The notes below the pieces were generated by a model. That model was given only the letters and a program-made list of their open reading frames with translations. It had not been told where the DNA came from and searched no databases. A program made the translations under genes and the position numbers. DNA of 64,000 nucleotides. Source: an uncultured Kocuria sp. (GTDB lineage Bacteria; Actinomycetota; Actinomycetes; Actinomycetales; Micrococcaceae). The stretch is taken from assembly GCF_947500125.1 (NCBI RefSeq), contig NZ_CANMRA010000010.1:62001-126000 (forward strand), read 5' to 3'. This document shows, in pieces, positions 37,627 through 48,717 of the stretch; positions within the stretch are counted from its first letter, which is position 1; each line of letters begins with the position of its first letter.

Positions 37627-38628
37627 ATGACCCCACCGAGGCGCCCCGCACCCACCGCCGGACCCACCTGGCGCGACGTCGAGCCCACCCCGCTCATCCT
37701 GCTCACCGGCCCCGAGGACTACCTCGCCGCCCGCGCCCGGGACCGCGTCCGCACCGCCCTCAAGGACCAGCGCGGACCCGTCGAGCTCTCCACCGTCGAC
37801 GCCGCCGCCTACGCCCCCGGACAGCTCGCCGCGCTCGCCAGCCCCTCCCTGTTCGACGACGCCAAGCTCATCCACGTCACCAATCTCGCGGCCATGAACG
37901 ACGACTGCCTCGCCGACGGCCTCGCCTACGTCCAGGCCCCCGACCCGGACGTCGTCGTGCTGTGGGAGCACAGCGGCGGCAATCGCGGCAAGAAGCTCCT
38001 CGACGCCCTCAAGGCCGCCGGCGCCGCCGTCGTCGAGTGCAAGCCGCTGAAGAACGACCGCGACAAGACCGACTTCATCGTCACCGAGTTCCGCACCCAC
38101 CGGCGCCGCATCGATCCCGACGCCGCCCGTGCGCTCGCGGCCGCCGTGGGCAGCAGTACGGCGGAGCTGGCCGCCGCGTGCGCCCAGCTGCTCTCCGACG
38201 GGCCCGAGAGCATCAGCTTCGACGACGTCGAGAAGTACTACGGCGGGCGCGTGGAGGCCACCGCGTTCAAGGTCGCGGACGCCGCCCTGGCCGGGCGCGC
38301 CGAGAGCGCCCTCAAGCTGTGGCGCCAGGCCCTCGACACCGGGGTGGACCCCGTCCCGATGGTCGGGGCGCTGGCCGCCAAACTGCGCACGATCGCCCAG
38401 GTGCACGGGACCCGCGGCGGCGCGGGCCAGCTCGCCCAGCGCATCGGGGCGGCCCCGTGGCAGGTGGAGCGGGCGCAGGAGGAGTCCCGGCGCTTCTCGG
38501 AGGAGGACCTCGTGCAGGCGCTGCGGGCGCTGGCCGAGGCCGACGCGCAGGTCAAGGGCGAGGGCCGGGCCCCCGCCTACGCGGTGGAACGGGCCATCAC
38601 CACGATCGCCCTGTCCGGCCGGCGCTGA
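37627..38628 (+). CDS. holA: DNA polymerase III delta subunit
   Basis: Delta opens the beta clamp within the clamp loader. The 333-residue protein begins the family domain with PLILLTGPEDYLAARARDRV and keeps the conserved order of an N-terminal AAA-like part and a C-terminal helical collar (KLWRQALDTGVDPVPMVGAL; LAQRIGAAPWQVERA). AGGAGG eight bases before ATG 37627 sets the start. Its place directly after comEC and before rpsT (convergent) is the standard bacterial order comEC-holA-rpsT. Confidence 0.94.
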   Translation: MTPPRRPAPTAGPTWRDVEPTPLILLTGPEDYLAARARDRVRTALKDQRGPVELSTVDAAAYAPGQLAALASPSLFDDAKLIHVTNLAAMNDDCLADGLAYVQAPDPDVVVLWEHSGGNRGKKLLDALKAAGAAVVECKPLKNDRDKTDFIVTEFRTHRRRIDPDAARALAAAVGSSTAELAAACAQLLSDGPESISFDDVEKYYGGRVEATAFKVADAALAGRAESALKLWRQALDTGVDPVPMVGALAAKLRTIAQVHGTRGGAGQLAQRIGAAPWQVERAQEESRRFSEEDLVQALRALAEADAQVKGEGRAPAYAVERAITTIALSGRR

Positions 38629-38650
38629 GCCGGGACGCCGCGGGCACGAC

Positions 38651-38683
38651 GGAGGCCCCGTCCCTGAGCGGGACGGGGCCTCC
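38651..38683. terminator. Bidirectional terminator between holA and rpsT
   Basis: GGAGGCCCCGTCCC (38651-38664) and its complement (38670-38683) form a perfect 14-pair stem with a five-base loop between two convergent genes, and can end both transcripts. Confidence 0.85.
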
Positions 38684-38728
38684 GTGCGGCCCGCCGGTGC
38701 GGCGGGCGCGGTTCGCGGGGAACCGGGA

Positions 38729-38989
38729 TCAGATCTTGGCGACCAGCTTGGCCAGACCGGACTTCTTGTTGGCCGCGTTGTTCTTGTGCAGGACGCCCTT
38801 GCTGACGGCCTTGTCGAGCTTGCGGGAGACGACACGCAGGGCGTCCTGGGCGGTCTCCTTGTCGGAGGCGCCGACGGCCTCGTCGACGCGGCGGACCAGC
38901 GTCTTCAGCTCGGACTTGTAGGCGTTGTTGCGCAGACGCGCCTTCTCGTTGGTGAGGTTGCGCTTCTTCTGGGACTTGATGTTGGCCAC
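38729..38989 (-). CDS. rpsT: 30S ribosomal protein S20
   Basis: S20 is a primary 16S rRNA-binding protein. The 86-residue product starts [20 protein letters not shown], is highly basic and all-helical, and ends with [23 protein letters not shown] seven bases before the GTG at 38989 is a near-perfect ribosome binding site. S20 genes usually start with a non-AUG codon in connection with autoregulation in other bacteria; here it is GTG. Confidence 0.97.
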   Translation of the reverse strand: MANIKSQKKRNLTNEKARLRNNAYKSELKTLVRRVDEAVGASDKETAQDALRVVSRKLDKAVSKGVLHKNNAANKKSGLAKLVAKI

Positions 38990-39127
38990 GTATAACTCCT
39001 TGGCGATGGGTGCGGAATTCGGTCAGTGAGGGCAAACAGGACAGTCATGTGACTGAGTGGGAGTGGGGACGCCCGTGTGGCGACCGCCCTGCAGTGCCCG
39101 ACGACCAGCGCGGACACACAGCAGAAA

Positions 39128-39136
39128 AGTCTAGCA
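39128..39136 (-). promoter_or_regulatory. Extended -10 for rpsT
   Basis: Read on the minus strand, TGCTAGACT is a strong extended -10 about 140 bases upstream of the rpsT start. A T-rich run follows, unusual here, so a leader of about 130 bases would be made. Confidence 0.45.
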
Positions 39137-39192
39137 GACCGCGCCCCGCCGCCGGGCGGACCCGACACGCGCCGCGCCGCGGGGCGGCGCGC

Positions 39193-39762
39193 TCAGCCGC
39201 GCAGACGGTGGAGGCGTCCGGCCACCCGGTCGAAGAGGTGCTCGGGCAGGACCGCGCCCTCGCGCCGGACGTCCGCGGGCAGCACCTGGACCACGCGGTC
39301 GAGCTTGACCTCGGAGGGCCGGCCGCGGGAGTCCCACGGTCCCGTCCCGACGTCCACGTAGGCGGGGTCCTGCTCCAGCCCGTTGTTGCGGTCCCGGGAG
39401 GTGAGCATCAGGCACAGCAGGTGGTCCCCGGCCCGGTCCACGACCAGCACCGGCCGGTCCTTGCCGCGGCGGTGGTCCTCCTCGAACGGCACCCAGGTCC
39501 ACACGATCTCGCCGGGATCGGCCTCGCCGTCGGACAGCGGGCGGTAGACGGGCCGGACCGGTCCGGTCCAGTCCCCGGGGTAGGGCCTGGAGAGCCCCTC
39601 GGGGCGGCCGTCGCCGGCCCGGGACGGCACGGTGGGCCGGGCGGTGCGGGAGGCGACACGTCCGTGCGGGCGGCGGTGCTCCGGCCGACGCCGTCCGGAG
39701 CGCTGGTAGACGTCCACGGCGCGGGCGGCGAGCCGGGCCAGGCCGCCGAGGTTCAGCTTCAT
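39193..39762 (-). CDS. PemK/MazF-like protein
   Basis: The 189-residue protein has a basic, low-complexity N-terminus (about 60 residues, Arg/Pro-rich) and then the PemK/MazF fold: PGEIVWTWVPFEEDHRRGKDRPVLVV near residue 82 and LLCLMLTSRDRNN; MazF toxins begin this domain with GxIvwv and KxRPvlVi. No antitoxin gene lies next to it, and the gene is a steady neighbour of lepA in actinobacteria, so it may have a housekeeping RNA-related role rather than act as an addiction toxin. The ATG follows TAGAGT by six bases, which suggests a leaderless mRNA. Confidence 0.8.
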   Translation of the reverse strand: MKLNLGGLARLAARAVDVYQRSGRRRPEHRRPHGRVASRTARPTVPSRAGDGRPEGLSRPYPGDWTGPVRPVYRPLSDGEADPGEIVWTWVPFEEDHRRGKDRPVLVVDRAGDHLLCLMLTSRDRNNGLEQDPAYVDVGTGPWDSRGRPSEVKLDRVVQVLPADVRREGAVLPEHLFDRVAGRLHRLRG

Positions 39763-39768
39763 GCGCCC

Positions 39769-39774
39769 ACTCTA
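39769..39774 (-). promoter_or_regulatory. -10 element of the PemK-like gene, leaderless
   Basis: On the minus strand TAGAGT is separated by six bases from the ATG at 39762. No Shine-Dalgarno is present, so transcription should start at the A of the start codon. Confidence 0.5.
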
Positions 39775-39930
39775 GCCAGCGGCCGCCCGGCGTCGTCGGG
39801 GCCCCGCGGGGCGAAATGGCCCCCCTCGTCCAAACGTGGGAAACTGGACAGTTGAATCCCCGGCGCGGTCCACCCGCCGGTAGCCCCAGGACCTGCCGGA
39901 AGCGACGATCTCCCGGAGAAAGGACCGCCC

Positions 39931-41786
<1,856 letters not shown>

Positions 41787-41787
<1 letters not shown>

Positions 41788-43031
41788 TGGCCCCCGCACA
41801 GCCGGAGGGCCTGCCCGGCCCCCTCGACGGCCTGCTGCCGGCCTCCGCCGCGGCGGGCTCCGCCGAGCGCACGCTCAGCCTCTACGTGCACGTGCCGTTC
41901 TGCGCGGTCCGGTGCGGGTACTGCGACTTCAACACCTACACGGCCGTGGAGCTGGGCCCCGGGGTGTCCCAGGACGCCTACGCCGGCGACGCCGCGGCGG
42001 AGGTCCGCTGGGCGCGCCGGGTGCTGGAGGACTCCGGCGCGGCCCCCCGCCCGCTGCACAGCGTGTTCTTCGGCGGCGGCACCCCCACCCTGCTGCCCGC
42101 CGAGGACCTCGCCGCGATCCTGGCCCAGGCCCGGGAGAGCTTCGGGCTCGCCGACGGCGCGGAGGTGACCACCGAGGCCAATCCGGACTCCGTGACGCCC
42201 GAGTCCCTCGCGGTGCTCGCGGCGGCCGGGGTGACCCGGGTGTCCTTCGGGATGCAGTCGGCCGTCCCGCACGTGCTCGCCGTCCTGGACCGCACGCACG
42301 ACCCGGACAACGTGCCGCGCGCCGTCCGGTGGGCGCGCGAGGCGGGCCTGGGCGTCAGTGTGGACCTCATCTACGGCACCCCGGGGGAGTCCCTGGCCGA
42401 CTGGGAGCGCTCCGTGCGCACGGCCGTGGGCTACGAGCCGGACCACGTCTCCGCGTACTCGCTGATCATCGAGGACGGCACGAGACTCGCGGCGCGGATG
42501 CGGCGCGGGGAGGTCCCGCCGATCGACGAGGACGACCAGGCCGACAAGTACGAGCTCGCGGACCGGGTCCTCGGGGAGGCCGGCTTCGAGTGGTACGAGG
42601 TGAGCAACTGGGCCCGGCCCGCCGGCGGCGCGGACGCCGGGGCCCACCGCAGCCGGCACAACCTCGCGTACTGGCGCAACCAGGACTGGTGGGGGATCGG
42701 CCCCGGCGCGCACTCGCACGTGGGCGGGACCCGTTGGTGGAACCTCAAGCACCCCGTGCCCTACACGAACCGGGTGCGCGCGGGGCAGTCGCCCGCGGCC
42801 GGGCGCGAGAACCTCGACGAGGGCACCCGGCACCTCGAGCGGGTGATGCTGGAGGCCCGGATCCGCGACGGGCTGCCCACGGCCGCCCTGGCCGAGGACG
42901 GGCGCGCCGCGGTGGCCGGGCTGATCGCCGACGGGCTGGTGGAGCCCGCGGCGGCGCTGCGCGGCTCGGTGGTGCTGACCCTGCGGGGCCGGCTCCTCGG
43001 CGACGCCGTGGTGCGGCGGCTGCTCGCCTGA
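41787..43031 (+). CDS. hemW: Radical SAM protein HemW (heme chaperone, former coproporphyrinogen III oxidase-like)
   Basis: HemW binds heme and delivers it to target proteins; it lacks true oxidase activity. The 414-residue protein has the 4Fe-4S motif CAVRCGYC near residue 41 (CxxxCxxC, followed by DFNTYT) and the SAM-binding GGGTPTLL, and lacks the fourth cysteine (CxxxCxxCxC) of genuine HemN, which marks it as HemW. The start is GTG 41787, overlapping the lepA stop. The lepA-hemW pair is conserved in Firmicutes and actinobacteria. Confidence 0.93.
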
Positions 43032-43038
43032 CCACGGG

Positions 43039-43081
43039 CCCCGGAGCGGGGACGGCGGAGGAGCAGCGCCCCGGCACGGGG
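43039..43081. terminator. Pair of short identical hairpins between convergent genes
   Basis: CCCCG-GAG-CGGGG (43039-43051) and CCCCG-GCA-CGGGG (43069-43081) lie in the 57-base gap between hemW and the convergent DUF4870 gene. Each has five G-C pairs, so a terminator function is possible but the stems are short. Confidence 0.35.
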
Positions 43082-43088
43082 AACGGTG

Positions 43089-43553
43089 TCAGCCGCGCTG
43101 GGCGCGCTCCCGGGACCGCTCGCGGAGCTTCTCGGCGAGCCGGTCGTAGAGCCGGGCGTTGAAGCGGTACTGGTGCGGCTCACCGCGGTTGACGCGGACC
43201 CCGCCGATCAGGGAGCCGACGGCGAGCAGCAGCCACGCGGCGGTGGCCGCGAGCGCGAAGAACCAGCCGATGAACGGCACCGGTGCGAGCAGGATCCCCG
43301 CCACCACCACCAGGGTCGGCAGCAGGGTGAAGTTCATGGCCTCCATGGACTCCTGCTCCGTGAAGGGCCCCCGGCCGCGGAAGACGCGGTGGACGAGGAA
43401 CGACGGGACGAAGCCGATGACTCCGCCGAAGTGCGCCAGGGTCGCCCACTGGTGGTCCTCGGTGACGGTCAGCGGCTGGGCCACGGGGGAGAGGCCCTCG
43501 AACGGGGCCCCGGCGTTCTCGCGGCTCGATCGGGGGTCGGTCTGCACGGGCAC
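43089..43553 (-). CDS. DUF4870 domain membrane protein
   Basis: The 154-residue product has the DUF4870 (Tic20-like) pattern: EDHQWATLAHFGGVIGFVPSFLVH in the first helix region, EQESMEAMNFTLL before the second, then two more helices and a basic tail (RLYDRLAEKLRERSRERA). The function is unknown. AAGGA five bases before GTG 43553 gives this start; the frame is open further upstream but without a signal. Confidence 0.85.
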   Translation of the reverse strand: MPVQTDPRSSRENAGAPFEGLSPVAQPLTVTEDHQWATLAHFGGVIGFVPSFLVHRVFRGRGPFTEQESMEAMNFTLLPTLVVVAGILLAPVPFIGWFFALAATAAWLLLAVGSLIGGVRVNRGEPHQYRFNARLYDRLAEKLRERSRERAQRG

Positions 43554-43709
43554 GGAAGTCCTTCGGCGGTGGGACCGCGGCGGAGCCGCGGCCGGTGGGT
43601 GGGACACCACCATCCTACCGACCGGTCCGGACGGCGGCGGATCGCGCCCGCGCACGTGTGCCTTTGTGACGCCGGACCGGGTGCGCGGGGGCCGGCGGAG
43701 CCCGCCGGA

Positions 43710-44573
43710 TCAGGCCCCGGGGGCCGTGAGGAAGTCGATGAGCTCCTCGACCCGGCCCAGCAGGGACGGCTCCAGATCGGCGTAGCTGTCCACGCGGGAG
43801 AGGATGTGCTGCCAGGCCCGCCCCAGGTCCCCGGGGGTGCGGTGCGGCCAGCCGAGGGCGGCGGCGGTGCCGGTCTTCCAGTCGGTGCCCCGCGGGACCA
43901 CGGGCCAGGCGTCGACGCCGAGCGTGCGCGGCTTGACCGCCTGCCAGATGTCGACGTACGGGTGGCCCAGCACCAGGACGTTGCCCGCGGCGCCGGGCAG
44001 GCGCATGGTCTCGGCCGCGATCCGGGACTCCTTGGAGCCGGCCACGAGGTGGTCCACGAGGATCCCGAGCCGCCGCCCGGGCCCCGGGCCGAACTCCCGC
44101 ACGGCGGCGGGCAGGTCGTCGATGCCGTGCAGCGGCTCCACGACGATGCCCTCCACAGCCAGGTCGTGGCCCCACACCTTGGCCACGAGCTCGGCGTCGT
44201 GGTAGCCCTCGACCCAGACGCGGGAGGCCTTCGCGGTGCTCGCGCGCAGCCCCTCGACGGCCACGGACCCCGACCGCGTGCGGGCCGGCCGCTTCGCCGC
44301 CGGGGCCCGGCGGGGCTCGACGACGACCACGGGCTCGCCCTCGAGCAGGAAGCCCGGCCCCAGGGGGAACGCCTTGACCCGCCCTCTCCGGTCCTCCAGG
44401 CCCATCACGCGCATGCCGCCGATGGTCTCCAGGGACACGACCGCGCCCACCCAGCCGGTCGTGACGTCCTCCAGGAGCATCCCGGGGGCGACCGGGACCT
44501 CCGCGGAGACCGGCCGGCGGCGGGCGAGGGCGTCGTCGTCGAGGCTGCGCGGCCCCCAGCCGTGGTCGCTCAT
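43710..44573 (-). CDS. DUF3097 family protein
   Basis: The 287-residue protein is a member of an actinobacteria-only family of unknown function. Visible blocks are SRVWVEGYHDAELVAKVWGH, in which EGxHDAExVxKVWGxDL recalls the TOPRIM/primase-like acidic motif, GILVDHLVAGSKESRI, and VLVLGHPYVDIWQAVKP. GGGAGG seven bases before ATG 44573 sets the start. The TOPRIM likeness is my inference. It diverges from hrcA; both promoters share the 175-base gap with CIRCE. Confidence 0.85.
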   Translation of the reverse strand: MSDHGWGPRSLDDDALARRRPVSAEVPVAPGMLLEDVTTGWVGAVVSLETIGGMRVMGLEDRRGRVKAFPLGPGFLLEGEPVVVVEPRRAPAAKRPARTRSGSVAVEGLRASTAKASRVWVEGYHDAELVAKVWGHDLAVEGIVVEPLHGIDDLPAAVREFGPGPGRRLGILVDHLVAGSKESRIAAETMRLPGAAGNVLVLGHPYVDIWQAVKPRTLGVDAWPVVPRGTDWKTGTAAALGWPHRTPGDLGRAWQHILSRVDSYADLEPSLLGRVEELIDFLTAPGA

Positions 44574-44669
44574 GGTCGTCCTCCCGGGTCGCCGTGCCGC
44601 GCGTCCGGCGCGGATCAGCCGGAAGCGTACCAAACCGAGGGCGGCGGACCGGCCGTCGGACACGGGGGC

Positions 44670-44675
44670 TACACT
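44670..44675 (+). promoter_or_regulatory. -10 element of hrcA
   Basis: TACACT lies just before the CIRCE operator, so the transcription start (about 44682) falls at its left edge, where a bound repressor would block the polymerase. No clear -35. Confidence 0.5.
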
Positions 44676-44683
44676 GGACGGCG

Positions 44684-44710
44684 TTAGCACTGTGGCCGCC
44701 CGAGTGCCAG
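44684..44710 (+). promoter_or_regulatory. CIRCE operator (HrcA binding site)
   Basis: TTAGCACTG-N9-GAGTGCCAG matches the CIRCE consensus TTAGCACTC-N9-GAGTGCTAA at 15 of 18 positions, with the exact nine-base spacer. It stands directly upstream of hrcA, pointing to autoregulation and heat-shock induction of hrcA-dnaJ-rsmE. Confidence 0.93.
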
Positions 44711-44748
44711 GGAGGCCGGGCGGCGAGAACTCACCCGGGAGGAGCGAC

Positions 44749-45756
44749 GTGAACCATCCGAGACGACTGCAGATCCTGCAGGCCATCGTGGAGGACTACG
44801 TGCACTTCCGGGAGCCCGTGGGCTCCAAGGCCCTGGTGGACCGGTACCGGCTCGGCGTCTCCTCGGCCACCGTGCGCAACGACATGGCCGCGCTCGAGGA
44901 GGAGGGCCTGATCACGGCCCCCCACACGAGCTCGGGCCGGATCCCCACGGACAAGGGCTACCGCACGTTCGTCGACCAGATCGCGGCCGTCAAGCCGCTC
45001 TCAGGCCCGGAACGGCGGGCCATCCAGCGGCTGCTCGACGACGCCGCGGACATCGACGACGTCATGGAGCGCACCGTGCGGCTGCTCGCGCAGCTCACCC
45101 AGCAGGTCGCGGTCGTGCAGTACCCGCACGCGTCCGGGGTGACCGTGCGTCACGTCGAGGTCGTGGACCTCGGGGCCGGACGGGTGCTCGTGGTGCTCAT
45201 CCCGACCAACGGCCGGGTGGCCCAGCGCGTGGCCGTGCTGCGGTCGCCCCTCGAGGAGTCCCAGCTGCTCGAGCTGCGCGCCCGGGTGCTGGCCGCCGTC
45301 GTCGGACGCTCCCTGACCGCGGTGCCGGACGCCCTCGCGGTGATGGTGGCGGGCACCGCCCCGCCGCTCCAGCCGGCCGCGGCGGCCGTGGGGGAGGCCG
45401 TCGGCGCCCTCGCGGCGGGCGGGGCCGAGCACCGCATGGTCATGGCCGGCACCGCCAACCTCGCCCGCGCCACGGGTGACTTCCACCTGAGCATCGGCCC
45501 GGTCCTCGAGGCCCTCGAGGAGCAGGTGGTGATGCTCCGGCTGCTCTCCGAGATGGAGCAGGACGCCCGCGGCGTCGCCGTGCGGATCGGCACGGAGAAC
45601 GCCGAGGGCCCCCTGTCCGAGGCCGCGGTCGTGGCCACCGGCTACGGGCCGCAGTCGAAGGTGGGGGTCGTGGGCCCGATGCGCATGGACTACCCGTCCA
45701 CGATGGCCGCCGTGCGCGCCGTCGCCCGCTACCTCTCCCGTATCCTCGGGGGCTGA
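44749..45756 (+). CDS. hrcA: Heat-inducible transcriptional repressor HrcA
   Basis: HrcA binds CIRCE and needs GroEL-type chaperones to stay active. The 335-residue protein has a winged-helix N-terminus (FREPVGSKALVDRYRLGVSSATVRND near residue 20; GLITAPHTSSGRIPTDKGYR) and the C-terminal GAF-like regulatory domain ending with GPMRMDYPSTMAAVRAVARYL. GGGAGGAG before GTG 44749 sets the start. CIRCE lies 39 bases upstream. It leads the operon with dnaJ and rsmE, the known actinobacterial order. Confidence 0.96.
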   Translation: MNHPRRLQILQAIVEDYVHFREPVGSKALVDRYRLGVSSATVRNDMAALEEEGLITAPHTSSGRIPTDKGYRTFVDQIAAVKPLSGPERRAIQRLLDDAADIDDVMERTVRLLAQLTQQVAVVQYPHASGVTVRHVEVVDLGAGRVLVVLIPTNGRVAQRVAVLRSPLEESQLLELRARVLAAVVGRSLTAVPDALAVMVAGTAPPLQPAAAAVGEAVGALAAGGAEHRMVMAGTANLARATGDFHLSIGPVLEALEEQVVMLRLLSEMEQDARGVAVRIGTENAEGPLSEAAVVATGYGPQSKVGVVGPMRMDYPSTMAAVRAVARYLSRILGG

Positions 45757-45828
45757 GCCCCCACGGGCCCCGTCCCCCGGGGCCCTCCAGCGAAACCCAC
45801 CACAGACCTCTCGACAGAACGGACCACG

Positions 45829-46980
45829 GTGAGCGATCACTACGAGACCCTGGGCGTGTCCCGGGACGCCAGCCAGGAAGAGATCAAGAAGGCCTACCGC
45901 AAAAAGGCCCGCCGGCTGCACCCCGACGTCAACCCCGGCCCCGAGGCCGCCGAGGACTTCAAGCGCCTCTCCCACGCCAACGACGTCCTCTCCGACCCCG
46001 AGAAGCGCCGCGTCTACGACGCCACCGGCAACGAGAACGGCACCGACACCGGGTTCGGCGGGGGCTTCCCCGGCTCGGGCTTCGGCTTCGCCGACATCTT
46101 CGACACGTTCTTCCAGGGCGCCGGCGGCGCCGGCTCCGGCCGGCGCGGTCCCGCGTCCCGCACCCGGCAGGGCCAGGACGCCCTGATCAACGTCCGGGTC
46201 TCCCTCCAGGACGCGGTCTTCGGGACCGAGAAGAAGATCACCGTGGACACTGCCGTGGTCTGCCCCACCTGCGAGGGCAGCTGCTGCCAGGCGGGGACCC
46301 AGCCCCAGACCTGCGACGTCTGCCACGGGTCCGGCCAGGTCCAGCGCCAGGTCCAGTCGATCCTCGGCACCGTGGTCACGGCGGCGCCGTGCGCCACCTG
46401 CCAGGGCTTCGGGACCGTCATCAAGCACCCCTGCCACGAGTGCTACGGCGAGGGCCGCGTGCGCGACCGCCGTCCGCTGACCGTCAAGATCCCCGCCGGC
46501 GTCTCGACCGGCAACCGGATCCGCCTCTCCGGCCAGGGCGAGGCCGGCACCGCCGGCGGGCCCAACGGCGACCTCTACGTCGAGCTCAAGGTCGACCCCG
46601 ACCCCACGTTCGAGCGCCAGGGCGACGACCTGCACGCCCGCGTCCGGGTGCCCATGACCTCCGCGGCCCTCGGCACCACCGTGACCCTCGAGACCTTCGA
46701 CGGCGAGCGCGAGGTGCCCGTGGCCCCCGGCACGCAGACCGGCCACACCGTGACCCTGCACGAGCTCGGGGCCACCCGGCTGCGCGGCGGCGGCCGGGGC
46801 GAGCTGTTCGTCCACCTCGAGGTCGAGACCCCCACAGCACTCGACGACGAGCAGCGCGAGCTGCTCGAGCAGCTGTCCCGGCTGCGCGGCGAGGACCAGT
46901 CCACCGGCACGACCCTGAACTCCCCGGCCGGCTCCGGCAGCTTCTTCTCCCGGCTCCGGGACAGGTTCTCCGACCTGTGA
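45829..46980 (+). CDS. dnaJ: Chaperone DnaJ (DnaJ2 type)
   Basis: A co-chaperone of DnaK. The J-domain has the HPD motif in [10 protein letters not shown] near residue 28; a Gly/Phe-rich part follows, then four zinc-binding cysteine repeats ([32 protein letters not shown]) and the C-terminal substrate domains. The first repeat ends GSC rather than GxG, a variant common in this group. The 383 residues are full length. The gene is in the HrcA operon, unlike the second dnaJ usually found with dnaK-grpE. The start is GTG 45829. Confidence 0.95.
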   Translation: MSDHYETLGVSRDASQEEIKKAYRKKARRLHPDVNPGPEAAEDFKRLSHANDVLSDPEKRRVYDATGNENGTDTGFGGGFPGSGFGFADIFDTFFQGAGGAGSGRRGPASRTRQGQDALINVRVSLQDAVFGTEKKITVDTAVVCPTCEGSCCQAGTQPQTCDVCHGSGQVQRQVQSILGTVVTAAPCATCQGFGTVIKHPCHECYGEGRVRDRRPLTVKIPAGVSTGNRIRLSGQGEAGTAGGPNGDLYVELKVDPDPTFERQGDDLHARVRVPMTSAALGTTVTLETFDGEREVPVAPGTQTGHTVTLHELGATRLRGGGRGELFVHLEVETPTALDDEQRELLEQLSRLRGEDQSTGTTLNSPAGSGSFFSRLRDRFSDL

Positions 46981-47756
46981 GCCTGCCGGTCTTCAAGGTC
47001 GAGCCGGGCCGGCTCGCCGGCCTCGGCCCCGGCGCGGCGCTCACCGTCACCGGCCCGGAGGCCCGGCACGCCGTCACCGTGCGCCGTCTCGCGCCCGGCG
47101 AGCGCCTCGAGCTCGTCGACGGCGCGGGGGCCCGGGCCACCGGGGAGCTGCGCGCGGCGGACCGCGACAGCATGGAGGTCGGCGTCGTCTCGGTGACCAC
47201 CGAACCCGTCCGCACGCCCCGGCTCGTCCTCGCCCAGGCCCTCGCGAAGGGCGACCGGGACCTGCTGGCCGTGGAGACGGCCACCGAGCTGGGCGTCGAC
47301 GCCGTGGTGCCCTGGCAGGCGGACCGCTCGATCGTGCGGTGGAAGAAGGAGCGCGCCGCCAAGAGCCACGAGAAGTGGGTCCACACCGCCGCGGCCGCCG
47401 CGAAGCAGTCCCGCCGGGCGGCCTGGCCCCAGGTGCTGCCCCTGTGCAGCACCCGGGAGCTGGCCCGCCTGCTGGGGGAGCCGGGGACCCGGGGCCTCGT
47501 CCTGCACGAGGAGGCGAGCGAGCCCCTCGCCGAGCTGACCGGCGTCCCCGGGGCGCCGTGGGAGGGCGCCGAGCGGATCGTCCTGGTGGTGGGCCCCGAA
47601 GGGGGCATCGCCCCCGCGGAGCTCGACGTCCTGGCCGGTGCAGGGGCCCTCGCGGTCCGGCTCGGCCCGGAGGTGCTGCGCAGCTCGACCGCCGGCCCGG
47701 CCGCGCTGGCGGTGCTCAGCGCGGGCCTCGGCCGCTGGTCGTCCGGACCGCGCTGA
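46977..47756 (+). CDS. rsmE: 16S rRNA (uracil-1498-N3)-methyltransferase RsmE
   Basis: It methylates U1498 of 16S rRNA. The SPOUT-fold signatures [16 protein letters not shown] near residue 204 and [17 protein letters not shown] near residue 228 are intact, and the PUA-like N-terminus has [17 protein letters not shown]. The 259 residues are normal. It overlaps dnaJ by four bases (GTGA) and shares its heat-shock control. Confidence 0.94.
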   Translation: MSLPVFKVEPGRLAGLGPGAALTVTGPEARHAVTVRRLAPGERLELVDGAGARATGELRAADRDSMEVGVVSVTTEPVRTPRLVLAQALAKGDRDLLAVETATELGVDAVVPWQADRSIVRWKKERAAKSHEKWVHTAAAAAKQSRRAAWPQVLPLCSTRELARLLGEPGTRGLVLHEEASEPLAELTGVPGAPWEGAERIVLVVGPEGGIAPAELDVLAGAGALAVRLGPEVLRSSTAGPAALAVLSAGLGRWSSGPR

Positions 47757-47777
47757 GCCGGGCCCGTCCGGGCCGGC
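47757..47777. terminator. Short hairpin after rsmE
   Basis: GCCGG-(G)-CCC pairs with GGG-CCGGC with one bulged base and a four-base loop, in the 34-base gap between rsmE and the convergent lipoprotein gene. Confidence 0.4.
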
Positions 47778-47790
47778 GGCGCCGGGCGGT

Positions 47791-48717
47791 TCAGCCGGGC
47801 AGGACCTCCACGTCCTTGTCGTCGCGCACGGTCCCGCCCTCGGCGTCCCGGCCGACGACCGTCACCACGTAGTCGCCCGGCTCCAGCTCGAGCTCCGCCC
47901 GGAACCCGGTGGTCCCGTCGCTGCGCGGGACGACGGCCGCCGCACCGCTCGAGACGCGCTCCCCGTCCGGAGCGGCCACGGTCCACCGCCCGCCCCGGAC
48001 CCCGTCCAGCGCCCGGCCCGAGACGGTGAGGGACCCCTCGGAGCGTGCGTCCTGCCGCGGTTCGTCGAGCCAGATCGGCGCCTCCACTCCCTCGTCGGGA
48101 CGCAGCGGGGCATCGAGGCGCACGGACCCGAAGACCTCCTCGTCGGGACGCCCGTCCACGAGCACCACCACCTCGGCCTCGGAGCCCTCGGGCAGCAGGC
48201 CCGCCGTCCCGGCGGCGGCGGTCACCGTGTGCGCGAGCTGCTGGAGGGCCAGCCGGGCCTCGCGCTCGTCCAGTCCCGGGCGGAAGGCCTCGGACGGCAG
48301 GTCCACCGTGATGGTCCCCTCCGGGGACGTCGAGGCGCCCACCCGGTCCACCGGGGACCAGAGCGTCCGGTAGTCCGGGTCCTCCGGGCTCGCCGCCGTC
48401 ATCAGCGCCGCCGCCGCCGCGATGGGGTCCACGGCCGCGGCCGCCTCCGAGGCGTCCCGGAACTCCCGGAACAGCCGCTCCTCGCCGGCCACACGGCCCA
48501 CCCAGTAGACGGGCAGCTTCGTGGTGGCCACCGTCCCGTCGGCGGTGCTCGTCGCGGCGGGCGCGGCCGGCGCCGTGCCCGACGCGGGGACCGCGCCGTC
48601 GAGGGAGCTCCCCGGACCGGCGGCGCACGCGCCGAGGACGAGGACGCCCACGGCGGACAGCGCGAGCACGGGGAGCCGGCCGCGGGCGGGCGAGTGCCGG
48701 GAACGGGCAGTGGACAT
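47791..48717 (-). CDS. GerMN / Gmad2 domain lipoprotein
   Basis: The 308-residue protein has a lipoprotein signal peptide (VGVLVLGAC, cysteine near residue 31), a Thr/Ala-rich linker, a GerMN domain (KLPVYWVGRVAGEERLFREF onward, with GTITVDLPSEAF) and a C-terminal Gmad2 immunoglobulin-like domain (SEGSLTVSGRALD... LELEPGDYVVTV). The domain pair is common in actinobacterial exported proteins that sit outside the membrane; its role is not known. A GAGGTGCG motif lies about ten bases before ATG 48717. It diverges from phoH across 290 bases. Confidence 0.87.
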   Translation of the reverse strand: MSTARSRHSPARGRLPVLALSAVGVLVLGACAAGPGSSLDGAVPASGTAPAAPAATSTADGTVATTKLPVYWVGRVAGEERLFREFRDASEAAAAVDPIAAAAALMTAASPEDPDYRTLWSPVDRVGASTSPEGTITVDLPSEAFRPGLDEREARLALQQLAHTVTAAAGTAGLLPEGSEAEVVVLVDGRPDEEVFGSVRLDAPLRPDEGVEAPIWLDEPRQDARSEGSLTVSGRALDGVRGGRWTVAAPDGERVSSGAAAVVPRSDGTTGFRAELELEPGDYVVTVVGRDAEGGTVRDDKDVEVLPG

